This document shows, piece by piece, positions 11,371 to 23,347 of a stretch of DNA of 64,000 nucleotides. Source of the DNA: Malaya genurostris (taxonomy: Eukaryota > Arthropoda > Insecta > Diptera > Culicidae); NCBI RefSeq assembly GCF_030247185.1, contig NC_080571.1, forward strand, positions 349,304,254 to 349,368,253, in the 5' to 3' direction. The notes beneath the pieces are model-generated. The model was not told the DNA's origin. It worked only from the letters and a program-made list of their open reading frames with translations, and made no database searches. Every line of letters starts with the position of its first letter. Within the stretch, counting starts at the first letter, position 1. Made by a program: the position numbers and the translations under genes.

Positions 11371-11800
11371 GTGATAAATTTTGATCATTTTGTTACCCTA
11401 CTAACATCGGTCCTTTGCCGATTTCTAAAATTCTCTGGACATTTCACTCGTCAGAGCACTGTCGTTTATACTCGTTCTCCAATTAATCTGATCGAACATT
11501 TGGAAAAAATAGTAAAAAATGGATGCGGTGTACACCGATTTAAATGCGGCATTTGATCGCATTGACCAGCGAATTCTATAACGTAAACTGTTGCGACTTA
11601 GTGCTTCACATAAGCTCGTTTAATGGTCCTACGAGTACAGGTGGTATACTCAAATCAGAAGATCGACAAGGCAGTAACATGGGTCCCTTTGTGTTCGCTC
11701 TGTTTTTCAACGATGTCGCCTTGCTGCTTGGTTGTGGATGCAAGCTGATAATTGTCGATTGTAACCATCTTCAAAAACGTGCTCAGCGTTGCCAAATGAC
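11371..11800 (+). pseudogene. Decayed LINE reverse transcriptase palm fragment
   Basis: Across frames one can read DAVYTDLNAAFDRIDQRIL (RT block with the first catalytic Asp), then QGSNMGPFVFALFFNDVALL (block 4), and CKLIIVDCN at the place of the YADD box. The order and spacing fit a Jockey-type LINE palm. At least two stops and several frameshifts are visible and the YADD is lost, so this is a dead fragment. Both upstream and downstream parts are missing. Confidence 0.7.
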
Positions 11801-12227
11801 AGGTAATTTCAATTTCACCGAATATTTTATCTGAAAATCTATTTCTTAAAAATGTCAGTTTAGTATGGAGAACACACGTCAACTGTTTTGGAAATTGTGG
11901 ATCAAAGAAAAAAAAAAGATTTACTAGGCTTGCGCGCAAAATTTTTTCGATTTACCGTCGTTGCCTGTTAAGTCTTGACCCCCTGGACCGACGAAAGAAT
12001 GATTCAGCAAGCTGCGTGGAAAAAATTATCTACACAGAAAAAAAATTATGAATTTTACATGTGACTTAAACCTTCTAACGATATAATTCATTCAACTACT
12101 TGATTTTTCAAATGACGCAATATTCCACGCGCACAAAATTTTACCCGCTCCCACTGTAATTTGCACTCAGCTACCAATTATCGCAGTATGGATTTATACG
12201 TATCAATTATTCAACAAGCACGTATGT
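11801..12227. other. Unassigned non-coding stretch
   Basis: AT-rich, no coding or repeat structure recognised. Confidence 0.4.
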
Positions 12228-12300
12228 GCTTCCGTGGTTCAGTGCATTGATCGATGTGCTTTGTGATCTAAAGTTTCTCGGTTGAAGTCCCGCTTTTGCT
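12228..12300 (+). other. tRNA-like sequence, possible SINE head
   Basis: CTTCCGTGGTTCAGTGCATT resembles a pol III A box region, and CTCGGTTGAAGTCCCGC lies about 45 bases further and resembles a B box (GGTTCGANTCC). The spacing suits a tRNA. Convincing acceptor-stem pairing is absent, so I favour a tRNA-derived SINE relic over a functional tRNA gene. Confidence 0.35.
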
Positions 12301-12424
12301 ATCTATCTTTTGTTTTTTATTTCATTCGAGTTCAAGCTATGTAGTTTTCAAATCACACAATTTTACATGTTCTTGAATATAACTTTGTGTGATATACGAC
12401 GCTCCAGTTATGTGCATCTATTAC

Positions 12425-12765
12425 GCCATTTCGCCGAAAGGGTCATGTCTCCTGTATGTTATGTCTCCTGTGTAACTGATGGCATATAACGCAGCCACAT
12501 AACCGAAGCCAAGATTCTTTGCTTCAGTTCGGACAGCACATGAACCGAAATGATGTGGCGTAGCAAGAAACAATCTTTATTCAAGAGGTACTTCCATTTG
12601 TCTTTATTTACGATTAATTTTAATTTCGATTTTTGGACGATTTTAGGATTCGGCGAAATGACCCTTTCGGCGAAATGACCCTTCAGGCAAAATGGCATTC
12701 GGTGAAGTGGCCCATTCGGGGGAATGCTATTCGGTGAAATAACCCTTTCGGCGAAACGAATTTGT
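12425..12765. repeat. TTCGCCGAA-bounded foldback-like element, copy B
   Basis: A short left cluster (CCATTTCGCCGAAAGGGTCA, 12425-12445) and a longer right cluster of the inverted unit (TTCGGCGAAATGACCC, 12653-12765) flank an interior of about 200 bp. That interior matches copy C in inverted orientation (ATGTCTCCTG...; GCAGCCACATAACCGAA; GATGTGGCGTAGC). There is no coding sequence. It is shorter than copy C, with internal and terminal copy-number changes. Confidence 0.65.
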
Positions 12766-14279
12766 AGGTCCTTATTACGAAATTCGTTTTAGAGACAAAA
12801 GTGAATACTTGGATGAATTTGATGTCTTATTATCATCATGCCTCCAACATTTTGTTGAAAAAAAATAGTTTTTTCCACCACAGTGATCACATCACTATGC
12901 GTGATACTGGTAACAGGTGAAATAAAGTGAAGTGACATGTAAGTGTAGTGAATGTGAAAGTGGATGTGAGAATGGAAATAAGGGCCAGCAGCTCAACATA
13001 AACCGCTTAGCAGATGTACAGTTAATGCTACTTGAAATACACTATCTAGCTTTCCTAAGATAATTTACAATGTTGATGTTGGGCGGAATCGAATGGTTTT
13101 TCACTCTGGCGTAATGTGATTGGCTCGGGAAGAAATGGATTAATTCAAGCCTGCTAAACGCTGTTTCTTCTTCGAAAAGATTGCCTCAAAAATATTTTCT
13201 GAAATACATCAATTGTTCACTTATTATTGATATCGTTATGTTGTCCGTTTACCTTCTTGTAATCGATTGTGAAACTTTCCCTTTCTTCCCTCATTTCCTT
13301 CGCCTTCCATTCACTCCGAGTCATTTGTAAAACCAAATTGCTACAACTTACTTCCGCTTTGTCGCCACATTCCGACAGTGGGAAAATGGCTGCTGAGCAC
13401 ATTACCGATAACTTTATCACCATTCACCGGTGGGTAGTTCGAGCGTGGGAGAAGAAAGCCAAACTGCTTCTACTATATTTAATAATCACGGTTGCCATCT
13501 AAAACCCGCTATTAATAAGGATCAAAATCGAGTTAGATTAACACCACCAGACCACATTTACTTACTCATTTAGTGTGTGCCTTTTCCGCCGAGTACGAAC
13601 TCGCGGTCGGATTACCAGTGAATCTCTGTACAGGGCTCGGCACTTCCGTCTTATGGCGGTAGACCACGGCATCTCGGAATAAATCACGACGAATAAATCT
13701 CGACTCCATTCTGTTGGTGTGCTTTTGTGTCATTACATTAATCACCGAATTCATTACTAAAACGCGGAGTACCGGCAGGCAGACAGGAAAGCTTCACCAA
13801 CCGACGTCTTAGCGGCTTAGTCGATTTGTTTTGTGTGGCTTTCGGTGGTTGGCTTCCGTTGTTCCTGGGCGGTTGGATCCGTTCACTGTTTCCATTGTCG
13901 TTGTCGCCTCCGAACAATGCTTTGAATATTAATCGTCGGTACCTAACTGTGATTAGACTGGACGATACATTAATCGCCTTCGCGGACGAGGGAAGTGTGC
14001 TCAGTTCGGGTGGCTGGAATTGATTCATATTTATCGTTCATTATTTTGATATTCACACAACGCTAGTTGCAGCCTTTCAAATCAGTTATCACGTACTTTT
14101 GTCATGTCGAAATTTTGTTCAGTTTTGTACAATCAACGAGTGTTGCATCCACCATGAAATAGATAAACTCTTTCTAGTTTTTATTGGATATTACAATTTC
14201 TTTTTTTACGAACCAAATCCTAAATAACGTAAACTTTATTTACGAAACTACTTCTTAAAAAGAGGTTTTGGCATACATT
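12766..14279. other. Non-coding stretch with a GC-richer segment at 13560-14030
   Basis: 13560-14030 is richer in GC than its surroundings and holds a 96-codon minus-strand ORF (13738-14028) with a Pro/Asn/Arg-rich translation. It has no recognised domain or homologue, no convincing splice sites and no support beyond length. It could be an exon or promoter region of an unseen gene, but I cannot support a call. Confidence 0.4.
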
Positions 14280-15085
14280 GAAAGCGAATTCCGACTAATT
14301 TATATGCCATGGAATCTACTACAATATGGGTATTTTTGGAACGGGTTTAAAGAGTAGATTCCAGAAAATGAATCAAGAAGAATCGTTTCTCGTCGAATAA
14401 AATTTATATTGAACTCCCCTTTTTTAATGAACTTACTACAGCTCTCCTCCATGATTACCCCTATGACCGGTTCTGAGTAGTGTAGAAAGTATCTGTGCTC
14501 ATCAAAAAGTATCGATTCCCACCTTAGGTACATGCACCAAACTTGGTGGCCATTCGTTTAGTTGTTTCGTAGTTATCCAGAAACTTACATACACTCGCGT
14601 TCATAGGCAGATAAAGATTATTTTTCCTGAGTTTTTTTTATTTAAATCCCCGGTAAAATGAAACCGGATCTTTTGAAATAATTTTAAAAAAAATGCGTCG
14701 CCTTGAAATTCCTGCCGTTCTCTTGATTTACAAAAATAGCAGATTAAATTGATCAAACTCCACCCTTTTGATCACCTTTCCAATGTATATCTAAGCTCGT
14801 CGAGAAATACCCTTATGACCATTTCTTAATTGCAACAAAGTGCCTGTGCCAAGTCCAAACAATTCGACTTTCAGCATCTTTATAGACGACACTTGTTATC
14901 CTTTTACGCTTATACTTACGACCATCTCTTAGCTGTTATAAATATCTGTGCCTGCCAAGATTCTTTAAATATGTCGATTCTCGCAAAATTCAGACATCAA
15001 ATTCCCCCTGTTAGCAAACACTTACTACACTCCTCCTCCCTTGCTCTTAGGATCATATCAAGTGCAAATCAGGGGTGGAAATAAG
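14280..15085. repeat. Degenerate CCCTTATGACCAT repeat array, block 1
   Basis: Several diverged units share the order: C-rich tract, CCCTTATGACCAT(T/C)TCT, AAGTACCTGTGC-like, a cue to TTCGATTCTCG, then AAATT..ATAAA. Clear unit starts lie near 14455, 14808 and 14918. The same unit is tandemly arrayed at 17690-18500. No coding role. Confidence 0.55.
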
Positions 15086-16015
15086 CAAATTTTTTGATTC
15101 ACGGTAAAGAAAAATAGTCAGTATTATCTTTTCATATCACATATTCATTGTAGATATTATAATGAATTTTGAAACGAATGATTTTTGATAAGATAAATTT
15201 TGGTTTTACTTAGAGTTAAAAAATGTCTTCATCGTTATCAGTATCACTGTCTGATACGGAATCAACATTTAAACAAAGTTAGGCTCGGGTTGATGCTATT
15301 TTCTGTTGATTAAACAGGTTTGAAGTTCAAATGGCTGTCACTTACGGTTCCGGTAATATAATGGTATAAGTGACGTCAAAACTGATTACCGCTCAATTTT
15401 CTCGAATATGCAGTATCCGATATCAAACATTTTAGGCTCGTAAGGTGAGTTTATTTCGTCGGTCGCATCGAAATTCCATGCTTCGTGATGTATTTGAAAT
15501 TTATTCAGTGACACCGTCGTGGTGGAGTGATATCATCAATAAAAACAGCTAATAATATTATCATACATGCTGCGATGTATAATAATTATAACGATAAGAA
15601 AAACATGTCCAATCTCAAAGTGTGCTATACAGATGATTAATACTACCCTATTTGGCTTGAATATCATAAACAGAAGTCACAGAAGTGCAGGATTTTGCTA
15701 CGCCAATTCAAGCGCCAATTCAAGCACCATTCAAACGCGCCAAATGCTACGCTCTCGTTACTTCTATAAATAAAATTCATGTCAAATAGCGTTCTAGTGG
15801 GTTTAATCTAAATAGGATATGAACTTCATCATCAGCTTCATTGTCGCTATAGACACTATTAGGTGTGGTATATTGTTTTCACCAGTTTTGTATAGCATAT
15901 TGCTATTACGCAGTGAAAACAGGTCTAATACACACATTCAAGTTAACATGAATGAAACATTAATTTCCAAAGCTTTTTATAAAAAAAATCTCTGTGTATG
16001 GTACTGTTTGAAACG
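15086..16015. other. Unassigned non-coding stretch
   Basis: AT-rich; small local duplications (GCGCCAATTCAAGC at about 15700-15730). No gene recognised. Confidence 0.5.
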
Positions 16016-16017
16016 GT

Positions 16018-16740
16018 TCGGGGTCATTTCGCCGAAAGCCATTTCGCCGAAAACTGTTTCGCCGAAAACCATTTCGCCGAAAGGGTTATTTCGCCGAATG
16101 GCATTTCGCCGAATGGCATTTCGCCGAATGGCATTTCGCCGAATGGTTCACTTCGTCGAAAGCCATTTCGCCGAATGCCATTTCGCCGAAAGCCATTTCG
16201 CCGAAAGAGTCATTTCGTCGAATCCTGAAATCGTCTTGGAATCGTAATTAGAATTGATTAAAATTAAAAACAAACGAAAGATGATAGCGTTAACGCCCGT
16301 TTTGTTGACCTAACATTATACTCTTGAATAAAGATTGATTCATGAACCTGAGAAAGTAGTTTCCAAGAAAACTTGTTGACTATTAGCTACAAAGCAATTG
16401 CATAGGTGTACCTTTCTACCAGGCAAATGTAGGTGGTATTAAGTGAAAATGAAAAAAATATCTAATGCGGCTACGCCACATCGTTTTGGTTCATGTGGTG
16501 TACGACCTCGCTATCGCTCGTTCGGACCTAACTAAAGCAAAGAAACCTAGCTTTGAGTAGACCGCGCAAACGAGGCGGTTACAGGTTTGTATGCAAGAGC
16601 CCGCCTTTGTGCCGCCGAGTCATCTTGGATTCGGTTATGTGGCTGCGTCACATCAGTTATACAGAAGACATAACATGCAGGAGATATGGCCCTTTCGACG
16701 AAATTACCCTTTCGGCGAAATGACCTATTCGGCGAAACGA
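16018..16740. repeat. TTCGCCGAA-bounded foldback-like element, copy C (best preserved)
   Basis: 16021-16222 holds about 13 tandem units of 13-15 bp with core CATTTCGCCGAA(A/T)GG. 16686-16735 holds three units of the inverted form CCCTTTCGGCGAAAT. The interior of about 460 bp includes TGCGGCTACGCCACATCG and its inverted partner GGCTGCGTCACATC, so the interior also folds on itself. The two coding frames across the left cluster are just repeat translations. Confidence 0.75.
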
Positions 16741-17689
16741 CATAGCTGATTTCAAAAAGTTATTGAGCGTTATATGGGCGGCTGATAAGTACAACTTATT
16801 AGAATTAGTATTTTGTGTACCAAAATCGGATTTGAACTTTCCAGAGCAGAAAACGTTTAAAGCCATTTTTAGTGCAAAAACCGGACAAAAAGTTTTGATA
16901 GGGGGGATAACTGGATAAAATCTTAGTAATATAATTAAAATTACTAACGTGATTACTTTATTTAATTATAGATTATATTTGAATAGTTTTTTATGTATGA
17001 CCACGTGAACAATTTTGAATAAATTTTAAGGTGGCGTTGAGCAAAATCGCATCAAGATTTTCAAGCAGTAGCTAAAAAAGCTTTAACATGATTTACAGAT
17101 GTTACAGATACTTCTTCCCAATTCTGGAAACTTAATTATTACCAATTGTGCCGTACGCCAAAGAAAGTAATGAAACAAGTCTCAGAAAACGCAACTGCCA
17201 AAAATGTAGGGTTTAGTATTCTTACAAAATTGTATAAATGTTATATGTATTGTGATCGGGGACTTATCGAAGCAATAATTAGCACAGGATGCGACTGGAG
17301 CACTCGAACCTCGTTAGTGGCTAAATGCACTAATAACTTACGTTCTCAGCGTTGTACATTCATTTCTGCCGCGGTACATAAATGCGCGAAGAAGTTTTTG
17401 TGAGAGCATCTAAAACTTTTCGCCTGCGCATGGTTGTCTTCTGAGAATGAGAACAAATTTTTTTCAACGCAATAAAAAGAGCGCGTATGCATAAGGTCTG
17501 CTGCTTCTCTGTGTAATATACAGTTCCCACATTTTAAAAAATAATCGCAATTTTAGTTTTGTTACCCAATTTTTTAATTCACAGTGTTCGATCTTTTGAT
17601 TCACAATCGGAAATCTTGATTCACATTTTCGTGCGCAAAATGAGCTTATTTTCACTTCTGGTGCAAATAATATCTGTATTTAGCAAGAA
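16741..17689. other. Unassigned non-coding stretch
   Basis: AT-rich. An 85-codon plus-strand ORF at 17146-17403 has no recognisable domain. No supportable gene. Confidence 0.5.
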
Positions 17690-18500
17690 GTATCGTATAT
17701 ATTTCTGGAAAATTCCATCAACTTCACACCAAACTTCCTTTTTTAGAGGTACTCATTATATTCATCCCTCAAAAATACCCCTTATTATATTTGAGTTTTT
17801 CGAAAAGTATGCATGATCTTCAAAGATTCTCTTCAAATTAGATAAAGTTCGTCATTGCACCCCCCACCCCATGTTAAGGACACTTGCTACACACTCTCCA
17901 CCTTGAAAATGCAGAGGCACTCACAACACTAATACCCTTATAACCATATCTAAGTTGTGCAAAAAATAGCTATGATCTTCAAAAATATCGATTCTCGAAT
18001 TTTTTCCCCTCCTGTTAAGAACACTTGCCACGCTCCTTCCCCTATAAAATATCCTTTTGACCATCTTTGAAGAGCAAGAAGTACCTGTGCTAATTTTGTA
18101 TCAATTCTAGTGAAATTAGATAAATTCAGTAATGATGTCTCCTGTTAAAGGCCCTTGATACGCTTCCTTTCCCATAAAAATACACTTATTACCATCTTTG
18201 AAGAGCAAGAATAATCAGTGTCAAGCAATCCGTTAGTAATTTCAGTGTTATGCCGCTAGAAACATTACACCCCCTTTTTAAAGGCACTTCATCCCCCCAT
18301 ATAGTCATATCTATGGTATGCAAAATGTTTCTATGGTCTTCAAAATGTTTTGATTCTCGTCAAATTAAATAAATTTTTCAATGCTCCCCTCTCAATGACA
18401 CATTTTTTTCCTTTAAACATACCCTTATGACTATCTCTGAAGAGCGAGAAGCACATGTGCTAAGTTTGGTGGCAATCCGCTCAGTAGTTTTGGAGTTATA
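17690..18500. repeat. Degenerate roughly 110-120-bp tandem repeat array, block 2
   Basis: At least six imperfect units follow one another, with cues near 17760, 17930, 18050, 18170, 18290 and 18415. Each has a C-rich tract, CACTTG(C/A)(C/T)AC, CCCTTATGACCAT, GAAGAGCAAGAAGTA, TGTGCTAA and AAATTAGATAAATT. The units are related to block 1 (14280-15085). The array is non-coding. Confidence 0.6.
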
Positions 18501-18720
18501 TCGCGTTTTGAAAAACGAGCCTTTTTCAACAGTCTATACTGTAAAATCTAATAAAGATACAAAAATTCGTCCAAGACATGAAATGTGCGTCTTTTCCTTA
18601 GCTTTCAAATTTTCCATAAAACAACCTTTAAAGTTAATAATGAAAAAATTCATAAACACATAAAAAAATTCAAACTTGGGCCTAATTTCAGAGTGGAAGA
18701 TCAATACTTTTCGCTCGGAT
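18486..18720 (+). repeat. Left arm of a long inverted repeat
   Basis: Pairs with 19405-19695. Shared landmarks are GAGCCTTTTTCAAC, GATACAAAAATTCGT, CTTTTCCTTAGCTTTCAAAT, AAAACAACCTTTAAAGTTAA and TCAGAGTGGAAGATCAATAC. The match is imperfect, with small indels. The spacer between arms is about 685 bp and non-coding. Confidence 0.7.
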
Positions 18721-19404
18721 ATGGGATTAAATTGTCGACACATGTCGCGCCACAGATCGAATCCCAAATTTGTCAGTTTATTATTAGCAACGTTTCTGGC
18801 AGAAAACGTGTAAAATTAGGACGAAGGATTTACGTGAGTAATAAAATAATGGTGACATAAAGTCTTTTTGTGGTTTACAAAAACTCAATAATTCAAACGT
18901 GTCCTAGGAAGAGAAAACTTTCATTTTTAATTCCTTGTTTCCGTGTGGCTCAACATAGTGAAACGATTGTGTTCCTGAAATAGTTTTACATTTTTCAAAA
19001 CGGATTTCGAAATGTCTCTGGTTTTACGTAATCTTCCGAGCATTTGTATATGACTGAAATATTGGGTAGAGAAGATGCTTTCCTAGCCCACTCGTACAAT
19101 TCATTCGCGGTCAAAATTTGACAACCATTGATAAACTTGCGCGACGTGCCATTCTTTTGATAGTTCCTCCAGCACCGTCACATGGCCCTTTTCCATGAGT
19201 TGTAGCGTGAAAGTTCCACTGTGCAAAACGATGAAAATCATGCTCGTGATGAAAAATATTTTTTCCGAGCGATGAAAGAATGCATGTGCAGTTCAGCCAT
19301 AGCTGAAGCAGAAAAAAGTCAACACCGGAGAGCTCGGATCGGTCGGATCTGCATAATGCGGGTCGTAATTGCAGGTGCGGGTCGTAATTGAAAAATTCAC
19401 TGCT
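18721..19404. other. Spacer of the long inverted repeat
   Basis: No gene or domain recognised. If the inverted arms are transposon ends, this is the non-coding body. Confidence 0.5.
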
Positions 19405-19695
19405 ACGAAAGTATTGATCTTTCCACTCTGAAACTTTGCCAAGATTGAGTTAAACCCCTAAGGTTTCTTTTTCAGTAAAAAAAATGAGGCCCGATATTTT
19501 TCATTATATTAACTTTAAAGGTTGTTTTATGGAATCGCTTATTTGAAAGCTAAGGAAAAGACTCACATTTCATTTCTTGAACGAATTTTTGTATCTTTCT
19601 TAGATTTTGCAGTTGAAAAAGGCTATTCTTCGAAAACGCGAAATGTCAAAAAATCATATCGCGAAAACTCCACGTACCATTTTGAAATAAAAAAA
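19405..19695 (-). repeat. Right arm of a long inverted repeat
   Basis: Reverse complement of 18486-18720 with a roughly 50-bp extra segment. The outer edge (TCATATCGCGAAAACTCCACG) also has a relative at 62690-62770. A 72-codon ORF (19522-19740) across it is incidental. Confidence 0.7.
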
Positions 19696-21738
19696 TGCGT
19701 GTCGAATATTTTCGAGTCCTTTACCGAAAAAAATAGTTAGGTGAAAAAAAAAAATTGGGTGGCTGATATTGCGTGGAATGCCCTATATATATATTAGACG
19801 TACTGAACATGAAATGCAATAATTTCTATTTCAAAGTTATTACATCGAAGAACGTATTGGTAGATTACATCAGCTGGATTTTCCATCAATGTCGAGTTAA
19901 TTCATCCAACATTTGAATGAGAGAAGAGAGCGTCTTTCGATTTTGTTTACTCAACCCACGTTTATTTCCTTTAAAGATCAAATCACTGTCTGAATAAACA
20001 GCTCCGCAGGCTCTGTGATATATTCGGAAGGGTCATCGTCTTTTTGATAGGTAGGTGAAGTACCAAAGATTTATCACTTTTTTATCATTGATCCTTCCCC
20101 GTTAACTTGCTGATGAAACACTCGATATGACTTAGAAAATTATTCATTCCAAGGCATTCCGTTTGGAAGGAAATTCCTTCAAGCTTCTCAGCAATAAATA
20201 TCATTTCAGTAGAGTGATATGAAACAACTACGAAACCGTTGTAAGAATATTCCATTTTCCAGCCAGGCTCACCCGCTTGACAACGAGAGCTACAAAAGGC
20301 ACGACTTGGTTACCGCTGTTTTGACTAAACCGATCGCCCACCCATCCGGCGGTACTGTCCCTGGTACCGAATTACGTTGTTAGCCGGGAAAGGTCATTTC
20401 GCAAAACATCACAATCTCTCGAAACTCGTGCGAAGCATGAACAAGGTAATATATTTCATTTTTGTTTTCCAGCAAATTTGTACCACCAAGGGCTGCTTCC
20501 ACCGTCCGTCGCCGTCAGTCGAGACTCGGTTTCGCGGAGTCACTGGGGCCAATATTAATGAGGGCCATTTTGAATATCCAATAAAGCTTTTATCATGCGC
20601 CAAGCGCGCGTGTATTACCTGTGGTTATAACAGTTAACTTTTACAACACAAACCGCTGCGTTTTCCAACCCCCCGCCCCACCCCTCGCTTTCAACGGAAG
20701 CCAAATCCACCGCAGTTTGGGGTTTCGCACGGTACCAGGTTGAATTCGGAAAACAAATGTGGAAAAAGAGTGCTTCCAAAAACCGATCCTGTCTCGGTTC
20801 ACTTTCGGGAAAATGTACTCCGTCCTCGCCTCTGAAGCACTTCAGACTGGAAGTTGTCGATGGCAGCAGCGTTGATGCTGATGATGATGATGATGGCAAT
20901 GGTGATGTAGATGAAGCAAGGAACGCTGAAAAGCACTATGCTTGATTGAAAATTAAATCTCGAAACAAGGGCCCATTATTCATGATTACGGCAATAACCG
21001 GGAGTGGAAGTGAATGAAAACTGGTGGGTATTTTTAATAGTACCTCATAGAAATCAGTACACTGTAAATTGGTTGATGAATTTATTTGGTTTGCAATCAG
21101 TATACTATTTATTAACGATCAACGGAGGTGAACTACACGGGATTGTCTGATTCTCAATTTCTAATGTAAACGCTGCCTTGGAATTATTTTAAGCGATTAA
21201 ATATCTGAGCCAAATTTTGATTAACTTTCACTGGAGTTGCTTGTGGTCATTTACTTCCTATCCTAGAACAACTTCCCGAGCACATGTCCGGGATCGTGAT
21301 ATGAATCCAAGTAGGCTGCGTGAAAATTGATCCTCATGCATTCACGCAATATCCGTTGCCTCTATGCAAAAATAATTTTCGGTCAAGATCGAAGCAGGCA
21401 GGACCGAGTCCGTCAATGGCAATACTGATGACTGAATGACTGATTTCTCGTATTAATCGATTACTAAGTTTTCGATTAATAAAAGAGTAGTCGATTAGTG
21501 TAATCGAATACTGTTAGGCACTAATCGATTAATATGATTAATCGGTCAAATTATTCAAGACGGAATCAGAGTTGCCAAATGAAAATCTGTGTTCAATAAC
21601 GGGTGGCAACTAAAATATTTTTCGAGGTCTGTATGCTTAGAAACAAACGAATTCAGAGAAAAATAAGAGTGTTTATGTGTAAGCTCTCTCTCTCCTCTTT
21701 CTGCTAGTATTTTCTGTTTTGTTTATGCTTGCTCAGTT
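19696..21738. other. Unassigned non-coding stretch
   Basis: Contains a GATGATGATGAT microsatellite (20878-20893) and an ATCGATTA-rich patch (21440-21545) that resembles 25375-25490. 20470-20940 is somewhat GC-richer but shows no convincing exon. The 5' end of the neighbouring DD37E transposon should lie near 21550-21700 but no terminal repeat was found. Confidence 0.45.
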
Positions 21739-22765
21739 TTGCTCAAAATGCCCTCGAAACAAGAAGTATTTCGCGAGCGCGTTGTACAGTTCTACACACT
21801 GCACAGAAATCTCGGCAAAAAGTATACGGTACAACATTTTAAAAGCGAAAATGTTGCGGCTTCGACTCTTTATCATATCGTAAAATCCCCAACAACTGCT
21901 CGCAAGCAAGGTAGTGAAAGACCAGCCAAAATTATGGACGCAAAAGGACTTCGTTCTCTTTCTCGTGCCTTCAACAACAAGGATTCACTGAGCCAACGGG
22001 ATGCCGCCAAAAAATTCAACTGTTCTCACCAGTACATCTGCAAAACATTGAAAAGACTCGGAATAAAGTATCAAAAGAAGACACGAGCCCCGGAATATTC
22101 TGACGCACAGATTTCAACGCTGAAGTTCCAATGCCGCTGGTTGATTAAAATTTATTCCGGAAAAAGTTTTGTTTTGGACGACGAAAGTTATTTTCCTCTT
22201 TCGAAGGCGCAGATTCCCGGAAACGATCGATAATATTCAACGGATAGTTTTATTGCACCTCCGAACATAAAATATAAGTTTAAACATAAATTTGAACAGA
22301 AAGTGATGCTGTACATTGCCATTTTCGAGAAAGGTATTTCAAAGCCATGGTTCATGCCCTCTGGTTTGGCAATCAATCAAGATGTGTACCAGAACGAATG
22401 TTTGAAGAAAATTTTGATCCCGTTTCTTTAAAAACATCATGCTGATGGACAATACTTGTTTTGGCAGGATAAAGCGTCATCGCATTACGCCAAAAAAACA
22501 TATTCGTTCCTGAATACCCATCCGATCTCATTTGCACCCATAAACCACAACCCGACAAATCTGCCTCAGTGTCGCCCAATCGAAGATTTCTTCGGGGTTT
22601 TGAGCTCCTTGGTGTACAAAAGCAACTGGAGAGCCACGAATTGCAAACAGTTGATTGGAAGAATCAAGAGATGCATTCGCAAAGTTGACATGAAGGCCGT
22701 ACAACGCTCCTGTTTCGACATCAAACGGAAGCTTCGCCGAACATCCGATTACGGACCGTTTCGTT
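21739..22765 (+). pseudogene. DD37E-type transposase with two nonsense codons
   Basis: From MPSKQEVFRERVVQFY an N-terminal helix-turn-helix region (LSQRDAAKKFNCSHQYICKTL) leads to the catalytic core: FVLDDESYFPL (first Asp), FWQDKASSHYAKKTYSF (second Asp) and QCRPIEDFFGVLSSLVYKSN (third acidic residue, Glu). Thirty-seven residues separate the second Asp from that Glu, defining the DD37E group known from mosquitoes. The reading frame is otherwise continuous for about 340 codons. TAA codons interrupt it after GNDR (about 22230) and after IPFL (about 22429). Each can be explained by point change, so decay is recent. Confidence 0.85.
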
Positions 22766-22960
22766 ATTTTTATTTGGGTTTATTTTCACTGGAAATAATT
22801 TTAACTGAAGAATTGATATTAGAATTTTCTTTGCAAGATTTTTTTCAGTGTCGGAAAATAACCATCGATCTGTCAAAAATAACCATGCTTTCAAGCAGGG
22901 TTATTTTTGACAATATCAAAATAACAATGGTTAAAATTAACCGAGAAATGATTCACAGCC
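21739..22960 (+). mobile_element. DD37E Tc1/mariner transposon, 3' terminus intact, 5' end missing
   Basis: The transposase frame (21739-22765) is followed by a 3' region ending GATTCACAGCC at 22960 next to TTA. This 3' part, about 195 bp, matches a MITE at 58281-58622 in reverse orientation. It includes a 40-bp palindrome (22872-22911, GTCAAAAATAACC arms). No matching 5' inverted end is visible upstream of the start codon, so this copy looks truncated or rearranged there. Confidence 0.75.
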
Positions 22961-23084
22961 TTAGTGTATCATAGAGCAAGCAAAAACCTGAGAAAATGTG
23001 AAACGTTCAGGTCGGGTTTTTATTCGCTTATCGGGTGTCGTATCGAGCAGGTTGTCTTCTCAACCAGCAGCATAAATTATCAGT

Positions 23085-23345
23085 AATCGCATTCAGCTTC
23101 TGAATACTGAATCTGGATTCGGGAGCCGAATTTTGGATTTGATGAATTTCGAAACTGAATTCAGAACCTGTATTCTAGTCCACCTGAATTCTGAGTTTAA
23201 TTTCAGGTTTAGAATTTTGTTTCAAAATTCAATTTCAGAATTTAGGTCCAGATTACAGGTTCAGAAATTTAAGCTAGTACTCTAGAACTGAAATATAATT
23301 CTGGATTCTGGAACTGGTTTTTTGACTAAACCTGGGAACTAAATA
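23085..23345. repeat. Degenerate GAATTCTGGAACT-type low-complexity repeat, left part
   Basis: Irregular repetition of TTCAGAATTC, GGATTCTGGAACTG and similar words. It continues at 24640-24985 on the other side of the mariner, which therefore inserted into it. A related patch lies at 55360-55690. Confidence 0.6.
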
Positions 23346-23347
23346 TA

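Noticed and set aside
13738..14028. 96-codon minus-strand ORF in a GC-richer region
   Set aside because: No recognised domain, no convincing splice sites, and composition alone is insufficient.
15998..16247. Two overlapping ORFs with repeated Phe-Ala-Glu or Pro-Asn-Gly-Ile words
   Set aside because: They are translations of the TTCGCCGAA unit cluster in different frames.
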